A stretch of DNA of 5,004 bases from an uncultured Collinsella sp. (GCA_900555955.1 USNA01000102.1:1-5004), one strand, 5' to 3'. Numbered from the stretch's first letter, positions 1-5,004 are shown. The notes: generated by a model not told the origin, from the letters alone. Numbers and translations are program-made.

Positions 1-168
1 TGCCCGAGCTCCGCCAGCGACGCCCGGATACCCCGCGGACAGCGGCTGGCCGGCATCGGCGTTGGACGTAATGGCAACAAGTTCAAACTCGGGATGACCG
101 AGCACGAGACGAATGAGCTCGGCTCCGGCATATCCAGCCGCGCCGACGATTCCAACCTTCAAAGACAT
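1..168 (-). CDS. argC: N-acetyl-gamma-glutamyl-phosphate reductase, N-terminal part (runs off the window edge)
   Basis: The first 56 codons are visible and the gene continues beyond position 1. The product starts MSLKVGIVGAAGYAGAEL, with the Rossmann nucleotide-binding loop G-x-V-G-A-A-G-Y-x-G-A-E-L at residues 6-18; the GAxGYxGxEL form is typical of ArgC. ArgC is the cytosolic NADPH-dependent reductase that converts N-acetylglutamyl-5-phosphate to the semialdehyde in arginine synthesis. The segment HPEFELVAITSNADAGQPLS after the loop also matches the start of the family, where the second strand is followed by a nucleotide-specificity loop. The ATG at 168 is preceded by AAGGAG with about 7 bases of spacing, which fixes the start. 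The spacer upstream carries an ArgR-like palindrome, as expected for the first gene of an arginine cluster. The catalytic cysteine region lies outside the window, so the identification rests on the N-terminus and the context. Confidence 0.9.
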   Translation of the reverse strand, partial: MSLKVGIVGAAGYAGAELIRLVLGHPEFELVAITSNADAGQPLSAGYPGVAGGARA

Positions 169-253
169 ATCAGACTCCTTGTCTGCGATTTATGCACCGA
201 TGCGCATTTCGCAGCGGTCGTTATGAAGTGGGTTGAAACTTTAGCACCAAAAG

Positions 254-292
254 ATGCATGAATACGTAAATAGCTTGCATGTTCATGCATTG
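254..292 (-). promoter_or_regulatory. Probable ArgR operator region (two ARG-box-like sites) upstream of argC
   Basis: A perfect palindrome TGCATG-TT-CATGCA lies at 276-289. A related site, ATGCATGAATACGTAAAT, lies at 254-271, three bases away. Read together they also form a perfect 9-bp inverted repeat (ATGCATGAA at 254-262, TTCATGCAT at 282-290). Two roughly 18-bp boxes about 3 bp apart is the classic layout for hexameric ArgR repressors, and TGCAT/TTCA half-sites resemble known ARG boxes. The sites are about 85-115 bases upstream of the argC start, in the most AT-rich part of the window. A weak promoter (TTTCAA, 17 bases, TATTTA, minus strand) would overlap them, consistent with repression by occlusion. 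The structure is seen; ArgR binding is inferred. Confidence 0.5.
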
Positions 293-334
293 AAACATTC
301 CCGACACATTCGCTTGAAGGAATTGACAAATAGA

Positions 335-388
335 GCGGGCTCCGTATTGACCGGCACTCCTTACGGTGCCGGGCAACACGGGGCCCGC
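335..388 (-). terminator. Nested hairpin between the flavin operon and argC; possible terminator
   Basis: An 11-bp outer stem pairs 335-345 with 378-388; the pair 341/382 is a wobble in a plus-strand RNA and an A-C mismatch in a minus-strand RNA. Inside it sits a second perfect 7-bp stem, CCGGCAC at 351-357 with GTGCCGG at 366-372. On the minus strand it lies about 40 bases after the stop of the last operon gene and is followed by a modest T-rich tail, TCTATTTGTC. That position suits a terminator for the flavin operon, insulating argC. The weak tail and the double-stem shape are atypical, so a processing or attenuation structure is also possible. Confidence 0.4.
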
Positions 389-425
389 CCATGCGAAAAC
401 TAAGTTGTTAGGATGAGCCAGCTGG

Positions 426-841
426 CTAGAGCTCGACCGGCACCCATTCGTCGTGATTGCAGATAAAAGCCTCGGGATCCTCGACGCTAAAGAAGACGAG
501 CGTGGGGTCGTTAGGCCCCTCATAGTGCTCGCTCAAGCGCTCAAGATGTTTCCATCCGGCCTCGCGCATCTCGCTCGAAGCCCGGTCTTCCAGCCCCGCA
601 CGCCCGCGCAGGATCAACCAACCATGGCCCGGCCACCAACTCGTGGCCTCAAAGCGCTGGTTTTGCAGAAGCTCCTGCCACACATCTTTGGTGCGCGCCG
701 TCACAAACCACAGCTTGCCGTCCTGGATCTGCGCAAACGAAAACGGACGCACATGCGGCTGCCGTCAACGCTCGTCGCCAAATACCATGCCGGCGCGCCA
801 AGCGACGTCAGATACTCCAACACCGTATTCAATCCGTCCAC
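426..841 (-). pseudogene. Frameshifted PPOX-like (FMN-binding split-barrel) paralogue
   Basis: Translation should start at the GTG at 841, which follows AGGAGG by 4 bases. The first frame gives MDGLNTVLEYLTS, then LGAPAWYLATSVDG, and then loses the frame near 759-764, ending at a TGA at 701-703 (46 residues). The other frame resumes at once with QPHVRPFSFAQIQDGKLW and continues to the TAG at 426-428. The two halves align end to end with the intact neighbour at 893-1339: PAWYLAT, RPFSF, DGKLWF, KDVW, ALED/GLED and FFSV recur in the same order, and both genes end in the same nonamer GAGCTCTAG. About one base (or four) is missing relative to an open frame. The family is small FMN-binding beta-barrel proteins related to pyridoxamine-phosphate oxidase; true substrates are usually unknown. 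A restart at GTG 752 would give 108 residues without the first strands, probably not a working barrel. It looks like a tandem duplicate, 51 bases after its sister. Confidence 0.8.
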
Positions 842-892
842 GTTTCCTCCTGCCACTAGCTAATTTAGAACGGGTAGTTAATTTGAGACGCG

Positions 893-1339
893 CTAGAGCT
901 CCAGGCGCTCTTCGCTGCCGTCGATATCGCAGAACCGTGCGGCGATGTTGCGGACCGAGAAGAATGCAAGGCGGCCATCGTTGGCGCTATCGTGTTGCTC
1001 GCCAATGCCCACCATGTGCTTAAAGCCCGCTTGGCGCACCTTGTCGCTCGCGAACGCATCGTCCTCGAGCGCGGCCTCGCCAGTTAACACGATCCAGCAC
1101 TCCCCCGGCTTCCAGCCCGATACCTCAAACTTGGGATTCGCGCTCAACTCCGCCCACACGTCCTTGTCGCGCGACGTGCAAAACCACAGCTTGCCATCAT
1201 CGACCATGGCAAACGAAAACGGCCTCACGCGGGGCTGATGCCCGTCGCTCGCATCGGTCGTGGCAAGATACCACGCCGGAATGCGCCTGAGATACGAGCA
1301 GGCGCGCTCGAGCTGAGCCGTGCGATCGATGTCGGTCAT
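893..1339 (-). CDS. Pyridoxamine 5'-phosphate oxidase-like FMN-binding protein
   Basis: An intact gene of 148 residues, the usual length of the short PPOX-like family with the FMN-binding split-barrel fold (NimC/COG5015 style). A short N-terminal helix is followed by RRIPAWYLATTD, the motif QPRVRPFSFAMVDDGKLWF at about residues 35-53, then CTSRDKDVWAEL and a strand around WIVLTGEAALED. The RPF-S/G-F plus DGKLWF-x-T pattern is the flavin-phosphate-contacting core of this family. Members are soluble dimers that bind FMN (some bind F420 or heme) and reduce or bind small molecules; the substrate here cannot be told. The ATG at 1339 is preceded by AAAGGGG with about 5 bases of spacing. It follows ecfT by 30 bases, so it is probably the fourth gene of the FMN-riboswitch operon, which links it to flavin supply. 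The tandem copy downstream is broken. Confidence 0.88.
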   Translation of the reverse strand: MTDIDRTAQLERACSYLRRIPAWYLATTDASDGHQPRVRPFSFAMVDDGKLWFCTSRDKDVWAELSANPKFEVSGWKPGECWIVLTGEAALEDDAFASDKVRQAGFKHMVGIGEQHDSANDGRLAFFSVRNIAARFCDIDGSEERLEL

Positions 1340-1369
1340 AGAGACCCCTTTCTTGCGCTCGAATCGAGC

Positions 1370-2170
1370 TTAGACGAGTTGAAGATTGGTAACGACAACG
1401 CATGTCACCAGCAGCGCCATCGCCACCGCGGCCAGTGCATCCCCGCGGCCAAACGTAAGCGCATGCAGACGCGTGCGCCCCTGCTCGCCGTGATAACAAC
1501 GCGCATCCATGGCGGCCGAAAGCGTCTCGGCATGACGGAACACGCCGGTGAACAGCGGAATCGCCACGCTGCCGAGCATGCGCACACCGCCGAGCGGACC
1601 GCCCGTCACGCGCGCGCCGCGGCTTGCCTGCGCATCGGCCGTCTGTTTCATCTCGGTGGCAAATTGCGGTATAAACCGCAGCGCGATACCCATAATCATG
1701 CCGAGCTCGTGCGCCGGAAGCCCCACGCGCGCAAATGGTGCGAGCAGGCGCTCAAAACCCGCGGTGAGGTCGAGCGTCGGCGTGGTGAGTGTAATGGCGC
1801 TCATGCCGGCCATCATCAGGGTCAGACGGCATGCCATAAACGCCGCAGAACGCAGCGAGCCCTCGCTCACCTGCAAAAAGCCAAGCTGCCACAGGGTGCG
1901 GCCACTCTGGTCGGAAAACAGGTTGAGCACCGCGACCACCACGACGATCGCCAGCAGCGGCGCCATCGATGACAGGACGCGGCGAAGCGGCACCCGGGCC
2001 ACGACATAGACCAGAACCACAAACATTGCAACCGGCACCAGCCCGCCGAAGCCGCCAACGGTGAGCACGGTGATCAGAAATGCGAAACCTAGGAACAACT
2101 TAGTGCGCGGATCCAAGCGATGCAGCGCGCTATCCCCGGGATAGTAGCTGCCAAATGAGAACGCCTCCAT
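1370..2170 (-). CDS. ecfT: ECF transporter transmembrane (T) subunit EcfT
   Basis: A 266-residue membrane protein that links the S-component to the two ATPases in energy-coupling-factor vitamin importers. The N-terminus carries the family hallmark HRLDPRTKL (residues 17-25), followed by hydrophobic helices at about 26-58, 66-84 and 108-130, and a last one near 245-265. Between them lie the two cytoplasmic coupling-helix motifs that sit in the ATPase grooves: AQASRG at 180-185 and MDARCYHG at 221-228. The second has Cys where the textbook Ala-Arg-Gly has Gly; I believe ARCY-type forms occur in Gram-positive EcfT, so I do not treat it as damage. The start ATG overlaps the stop of the ATPase gene by one base (TGATG), with AGGAGGG (2177-2183) six bases upstream, so it can be translated even though the upstream gene is broken. 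It is part of the ribU-ecfA-ecfT operon. Confidence 0.93.
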   Translation of the reverse strand: MEAFSFGSYYPGDSALHRLDPRTKLFLGFAFLITVLTVGGFGGLVPVAMFVVLVYVVARVPLRRVLSSMAPLLAIVVVVAVLNLFSDQSGRTLWQLGFLQVSEGSLRSAAFMACRLTLMMAGMSAITLTTPTLDLTAGFERLLAPFARVGLPAHELGMIMGIALRFIPQFATEMKQTADAQASRGARVTGGPLGGVRMLGSVAIPLFTGVFRHAETLSAAMDARCYHGEQGRTRLHALTFGRGDALAAVAMALLVTCVVVTNLQLV

Positions 2171-2961
2171 CAGCAGCCCTCCTCTCGCGTGGGCGCCTTG
2201 GAACCGGCCTGACGTGGGACCCTCAAAGGCCCGTCCGCGCAGCCCAGCAGCAAGCCGGCCAGCTCGTCGGCCAGCGCCTCAACCGTATAAAGCTTGTCGC
2301 AGCGGAGCGGCACACCGGCCTGCGCGAGCGCCAGCGCCATACGCTGGGCGGCAGGAACGCCCAGGCCGATCGACTTGAGCTCATCCGCGCGCGCAAAAAC
2401 CTGCGCGGGCGTTCCCTCGGCAAACACGGCGCCCTCGTTCATCACAACGATACGGTCACAACAATTTGCCAGATCATCCATGCTGTGCGAAACCATGACA
2501 ACGGTCAGGCCCTCGCGATGGAGTCGACCGATGAGCCCTAGGAAATCCCTGCGCGCAGCCGGATCGAGCCCTGCCATGGGCTCATCGAGTACTAGGACCT
2601 CGGGCTCCATAGCAAGCACGCCAGCAAACGCCACACGCCGCTGCTGGCCGCCCGAAAGCTCAAAGGGGCTCTTGTCGCCTATCGTGGCAAGGTCAAGTCC
2701 CACGCGTGCGAGCGATGATGCGACACGGCGTGCGACCTCGTCTTGCGGCAGGCCAAGGTTGCGCGGGCCAAACGCCACGTCCTGCGCCACGGTCTCGGCA
2801 AATAGCTGGCGCTCGGGATACTGAAACACCACGCCGACCTTGGCCTTAACAGCGGCGGCGTCTTTCTTGTTTGATAGGTCGAGCCCCAGCGCGCAAACGC
2901 TTCCCTCCTGCGGACGAATCAACCCGTTGAGATGCTGAACCAGCGTCGATTTACCCGAGCT
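2170..2961 (-). pseudogene. ecfA2: EcfA2 ATPase half of a fused EcfA1-EcfA2, cut off by a frameshift in Walker A
   Basis: This frame picks up at SSGKSTLVQHLNGLIRP (from 2961) and carries the rest of an ECF ATPase: Q-loop VVFQYPERQLF, signature LSGGQQRRVAFAG, Walker B VLVLDEPMAGLDP and switch-region VMVSHSMDD. DEPMAGLDP is the EcfA2-type Walker B. The start of this ATPase domain (VIEISHLSHSY to RRGEFLGLA) lies in the upstream frame, which stops at the TGA at 2919-2921. Only two bases separate the GLA codons from the codons for SGKST, where the family pattern GLAG-x-TGSGKST calls for about twelve, so a deletion of about 10 bases is the simplest explanation (inference). The only start nearby is a TTG at 2922 overlapping that TGA; it would make a protein lacking Walker A and thus unable to bind ATP properly. 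The C-terminal domain (ARADELKSIGLGVP onwards, about 70 residues) is the EcfA dimerisation region. The stop overlaps the ecfT start. Confidence 0.8.
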
Positions 2962-4064
2962 GCCAGTCCCAGAAACTCGCCACGACGCACCGTCAGCGTA
3001 ACATCACGAAGCGCCCAGGGGCTGTTTGGATCGTTGCCCCAAAGGGCCTGTTTGCTCGATGCGCCCGCAGTGGCCGAGCGCTTGCGCCAGCGACGGCGCT
3101 CGCGGGCGCTCAGCGAGTAACTATGCGAGAGGTGCGAAATCTCGATAACGGGCTCCGACGCGGCTATCCCGTCGGCCGCAGAGGATCCATTGTCAAGCAC
3201 ATGGGAATCGGATGCGGAAGGCTGCCCTGCTATGTCCGCCCCACTCCGTTCGGCATAAGCCTGTGCAATCTCGGCGACCATATCCGCCTCGCGCACCTGC
3301 GCGCAAACGGGCACGCCCTTCGCACGAAGCGACCTGCCCAGACGACACGACGCCGGCATATCCAGGTTGAGCTGCGCAAGCTCATCCGCCCGCGTCAAGA
3401 TTTCCTCGGGCGTACCGAGCATGGCAACGTGCCCCGCCCGAAATACCGCGACACGATCGGCCTCGGCGGCCTCCTCCATAAAGTGCGTAATCATCACGAT
3501 GGTCATGCCGCGATCGTGCAACGCGCGGCAAGCCTTCATGAGGCCCTGACGTCCACGCGGATCGAGCATCGAGGAAGCCTCGTCCAATATGAGCACGCGC
3601 GGTTCCATGGCGAGCACGCCGGCAAGCGCCACGCGCTGCTTTTGGCCGCCCGAAAGCGCATGGGTCTCGTGACGCTCAAAGCCCACCAGGCCCACACCCT
3701 TCAGCGCCTCGCGTACGCGCTGCGCAATTTGTGCCGACGGCACGCCAAGGTTTTCGGGACCAAACGCAACGTCATCTTCGACAAGCGTTGCCACCAGCTG
3801 GTCATCGGGATTCTGGAATACCATGCCCGCAGTCGAGCGGATGTCGTAGACCAGCTCGGGGTCGGACGCATCCATGCCGTTGACGCGTACCGTACCCGCA
3901 TCGGGTCGCAACAGTGCATTCAGATGCTTGGCAAACGTCGACTTGCCCGACCCATTGCCACCGAGGATGCAGAAAAACTCGCCATCCTCGATGTTCAGAT
4001 CGACGCCGTCGAGTGCCGGTGCGGCACCGTCATAGCTAAAGGAAACGCCCCGACACTCAATCAT
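2919..4064 (-). CDS. ecfA1: EcfA1 ATPase domain plus the first strands of a fused EcfA2 (truncated product)
   Basis: The 381-residue product contains one complete ECF ATPase that powers vitamin uptake from the cytoplasmic face. Walker A GGNGSGKST is at residues 35-43, Q-loop FQNPDDQ at 83-89, signature LSGGQ at 137-141, Walker B VLILDEASSMLDP at 157-169 with the catalytic Glu162, and switch His194. The xSMLDP ending is the EcfA1 type. The C-terminal domain runs to about residue 275. An Ala/Ser-rich linker (276-304) leads without a stop into a second ATPase (VIEISHLSHSYSL), which is interrupted by a very basic stretch (RERRRWRKR, 321-329) before WALRDVTLTV. At GLA (366-368) the frame is lost and 13 unrelated residues precede the TGA. 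Repaired, the fusion would be about 630 residues. The ATG overlaps the ribU stop (ATGA), with AAAGG about 7 bases upstream, implying translational coupling. The EcfA1 domain could fold, but an EcfA1/A2 pair needs the missing half. Confidence 0.85.
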   Translation of the reverse strand: MIECRGVSFSYDGAAPALDGVDLNIEDGEFFCILGGNGSGKSTFAKHLNALLRPDAGTVRVNGMDASDPELVYDIRSTAGMVFQNPDDQLVATLVEDDVAFGPENLGVPSAQIAQRVREALKGVGLVGFERHETHALSGGQKQRVALAGVLAMEPRVLILDEASSMLDPRGRQGLMKACRALHDRGMTIVMITHFMEEAAEADRVAVFRAGHVAMLGTPEEILTRADELAQLNLDMPASCRLGRSLRAKGVPVCAQVREADMVAEIAQAYAERSGADIAGQPSASDSHVLDNGSSAADGIAASEPVIEISHLSHSYSLSARERRRWRKRSATAGASSKQALWGNDPNSPWALRDVTLTVRRGEFLGLAARVNRRWFSISTG

Positions 4065-4651
4065 GCGCGGCCTTTGACCTGGTCCTTTTTAGGCGTGATG
4101 AGGTTGGAGACCGCCTTGTACACCGCAAGCGTCAACACCGAGTTAAGCACGGTCTTGATAAGGTTGAACGGCAGCACGGCAGGAATCATGAGCGGGGCGA
4201 TCACATCGACCGAGCCATACCAGAACCATACGCCAATGGTAAGGTTTGCGACCATAGACAACGCCGTAGCGGCAATAACGCCGAGCACCAGGCCAATCAC
4301 GGCACCCTTATAGGTATGCATCTTCTGGTAGACGATAGCCGCGGGCAGAATGTAGCCCAGCGTGGCAACCAGGTTCATAAGCGCACCGACCCAGTCACCC
4401 GTAGTGAGCGCATGAATAACGATCGCCATGGTTGCAACAGCGGTACCGGAACCGGGGCCATACGCAAATCCGCACACCATCGCCGGCACCAGCGACGGGT
4501 CATACGTCAAAAACGGCGCCGAAGGAAGAATGGGCAGCTGCACGTACATAAACAGGGCGCCCAAGGCGCACATCAACGCCATGGTAACGAGCTGTTTGGT
4601 GCTCCACCTATTCGTGTTCTCAAAATGGATATGCTGCGACTGTTCAGACAT
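4061..4651 (-). CDS. ribU: Riboflavin ECF transporter S-component RibU
   Basis: A 196-residue, six-helix membrane protein that captures riboflavin outside the cell and hands it in by toppling in the ECF complex. Helix 1 (about 20-38) begins with TKQLVTMALMCALGALF, the usual S-component opening with small residues facing EcfT. It is followed by the RibU signature LPILPSAPFLTYDPSLVP (39-56), the substrate-binding loop, and near the C-terminus PFNLIK (161-166), also characteristic of RibU. The upstream FMN riboswitch independently supports the flavin assignment. I choose the ATG at 4651, preceded by GAGGCAGGTGA; the in-frame ATG at 4672 is inside the conserved 3' strand of the riboswitch and has no ribosome site. 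The stop overlaps the ATPase start by four bases (ATGA), so uptake and energising subunits are translated together. Confidence 0.94.
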   Translation of the reverse strand: MSEQSQHIHFENTNRWSTKQLVTMALMCALGALFMYVQLPILPSAPFLTYDPSLVPAMVCGFAYGPGSGTAVATMAIVIHALTTGDWVGALMNLVATLGYILPAAIVYQKMHTYKGAVIGLVLGVIAATALSMVANLTIGVWFWYGSVDVIAPLMIPAVLPFNLIKTVLNSVLTLAVYKAVSNLITPKKDQVKGRA

Positions 4652-4659
4652 AAGATCAC

Positions 4660-4846
4660 CTGCCTCTTTCATCCGGACTCTAACCGTTGGTACTGGGATC
4701 TCACCAGTTCAGCCGGCATGCGAACCAACGCACACCCGGGTCGCGGACTCATCGGCTCGGTCGCAGACACCTCGCCTGCGCCACGGCACCCCTTTGGCAC
4801 CGCCCGATTTACCACCAGTGGGGAATTTCACCCCGCCCTGAAACAG
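4660..4846 (-). ncRNA. FMN riboswitch (RFN element) controlling ribU
   Basis: On the minus strand the conserved blocks of the RFN element appear in order: GGGCGGGGTGAAATTCCCCA (about 4838-4819), CTGGTGGTAAATC, GATGAGTCCGCGACCC, then GCTGAACTGGTGAGATCCCA, CCAACGGTTAGAGTCCGGATG and AAAG. The closing helix P1 pairs TTTC (4843-4840) with GAAA (4670-4667), and CTG (4846-4844) can pair with CAG (4662-4660) around a bulged GAGG. The 3' strand of P1 therefore runs into the ribosome site GAGGCAGG of ribU, and only about 10 bases remain to the ATG, leaving no room for a terminator. FMN binding should stabilise P1 and block translation initiation. Aptamer identity is seen directly; the mode of control is inferred. 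Confidence 0.96.
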
Positions 4847-4854
4847 CAATTGCA

Positions 4855-4882
4855 AGTGTAGCACGAGCAATCGTTCGCGCAA
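4855..4882 (-). promoter_or_regulatory. Extended -10 promoter for the flavin operon
   Basis: On the minus strand, TTGCGC (4882-4877) and TACACT (4860-4855) are separated by 16 bases. The -10 is preceded by TGC, giving the TGn extension that compensates for a weak -35. Transcription would start near 4848, almost at the first base of riboswitch helix P1 (4846), which is where an FMN-riboswitch transcript should begin. That agreement is the main support; the hexamers alone would be weak evidence. Confidence 0.5.
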
Positions 4883-4903
4883 GTATGCCGAGGGTAATTT
4901 GTG

Positions 4904-4939
4904 GTGGGGATCAGTTGCCGCAACAACCACGTTCCCCAC
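4904..4939. repeat. Imperfect inverted repeat (REP-like) upstream of the flavin promoter
   Basis: GTGGGGA at 4904-4910 pairs perfectly with TCCCCAC at 4933-4939, and inside it GTTGC (4914-4918) pairs with GCAAC (4920-4924) around a single C. A competing pairing, GTGGT (4901-4905) with ACCAC (4926-4930), is also available. It lies about 20 bases upstream of the -35 and contains no gene I can support. Its compact double-stem look resembles intergenic REP-type repeats, but a regulator site or an mRNA end hairpin cannot be excluded. Confidence 0.45.
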
Positions 4940-4959
4940 TCATCCCAAAGTAACGCGCC

Positions 4960-4978
4960 TTTCGCGCAAAGCGCGAAA
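4960..4978. repeat. Perfect 8-bp hairpin with AAA loop
   Basis: TTTCGCGC (4960-4967), AAA, GCGCGAAA (4971-4978) is a perfect hairpin with a three-base loop. Neither strand has a following T-tract, so it is not a standard intrinsic terminator. It is one of three inverted repeats packed into the last 100 bases of the window. The third, GGGA-C-ACGT-A-TCCC at 4987-5000, is palindromic except for one base pair. The stretch 4883-5004 contains no coding signal that I can support. Confidence 0.5.
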
Positions 4979-5004
4979 CAGCGAAGGGGACACGTATCCC
5001 TATC

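Noticed and set aside
159..392. Minus-strand 77-codon open frame with many Arg codons near its start, resembling an arginine leader peptide before argC
   Set aside because: No ribosome site at its ATG; the Arg codons come from the GC-rich nested hairpin, and the frame runs through the argC start with no composition of a real peptide.
169..425. T-box or other known riboswitch upstream of argC
   Set aside because: No T-box consensus or other recognised aptamer blocks are present on either strand.
1238..1972. Plus-strand open frame of 244 codons
   Set aside because: Antisense to ecfT; Arg/His-rich low-quality translation typical of the reverse frame of a GC-rich gene.
2919..2964. Programmed frameshifting in the ATPase fusion
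   Set aside because: There is no slippery heptamer, and simple slippage would still leave the P-loop without the residues needed for G-x-x-G-x-GKST, so a deletion fits better.
759..2964. Both frame breaks occur at a GGCAGC hexamer, hinting at a shared excision mechanism
   Set aside because: GGCAGC/GCTGCC occurs many times in this GC-rich window, for example near 911, 1568, 1883 and 2146, so the coincidence is not informative.
3123..4313. Plus-strand open frame of 396 codons
   Set aside because: It lies antisense to the EcfA1 and RibU genes, whose motifs are unmistakable; its translation is rich in His/Arg and has no recognisable domain.
4652..4672. Longer start of ribU at the ATG at 4672
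   Set aside because: This ATG is part of the conserved GGATG of the riboswitch and lacks a ribosome site; the ATG at 4651 follows GAGGCAGGTGA.
4709..4939. Minus-strand 76-codon open frame across the riboswitch
   Set aside because: It overlaps the conserved FMN aptamer and the promoter, so it is unlikely to be translated; no ribosome site.

Overview
The window is GC-rich and tightly packed, and every gene reads on the minus strand. Gene content and style (an ECF vitamin importer behind an FMN riboswitch, strong AGGAGG-type ribosome sites, ATGA/TGATG stop-start overlaps, an argC start next door) fit a high-GC Gram-positive. I would guess a gut actinobacterium of the Coriobacteriia (Collinsella/Olsenella-like). 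That placement is an inference from style, not from a marker gene.

Reading in the direction of transcription (right to left): positions 4883-5004 are an intergenic stretch full of inverted repeats. An extended -10 promoter (4855-4882) leads into an FMN riboswitch (about 4660-4846), whose closing helix runs into the ribosome-binding site of ribU (4061-4651), the riboflavin-binding S-component. Next comes one long ATPase gene in which EcfA1 and EcfA2 are fused head to tail (2170-4064). It is interrupted by a frameshift exactly in the Walker A loop of the second ATPase. ecfT (1370-2170), the transmembrane coupling subunit, follows with a one-base overlap. Two tandem FMN-binding split-barrel (pyridoxamine-phosphate-oxidase-like) genes close the operon: an intact one (893-1339) and a frameshifted paralogue (426-841).

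Positions 169-425 separate this operon from argC, whose first 56 codons lie at 1-168. The spacer holds a nested hairpin (335-388), possibly the operon terminator, and a perfect palindrome plus related half-sites (254-292) that look like ArgR operators for argC.

The logic of the operon: when FMN is scarce the riboswitch opens the ribU start, and the cell makes a complete dedicated riboflavin ECF transporter (S + A1A2 + T) together with small proteins of an FMN-binding family. In this copy the transporter ATPase and one PPOX gene each carry a reading-frame break. The transporter is therefore either decaying in this strain or the sequence has small deletions from assembly. The most interesting points are the natural EcfA1-EcfA2 fusion with an unusual basic insert, the Walker A lesion, and the coupling of flavin uptake to FMN-binding proteins under one riboswitch.
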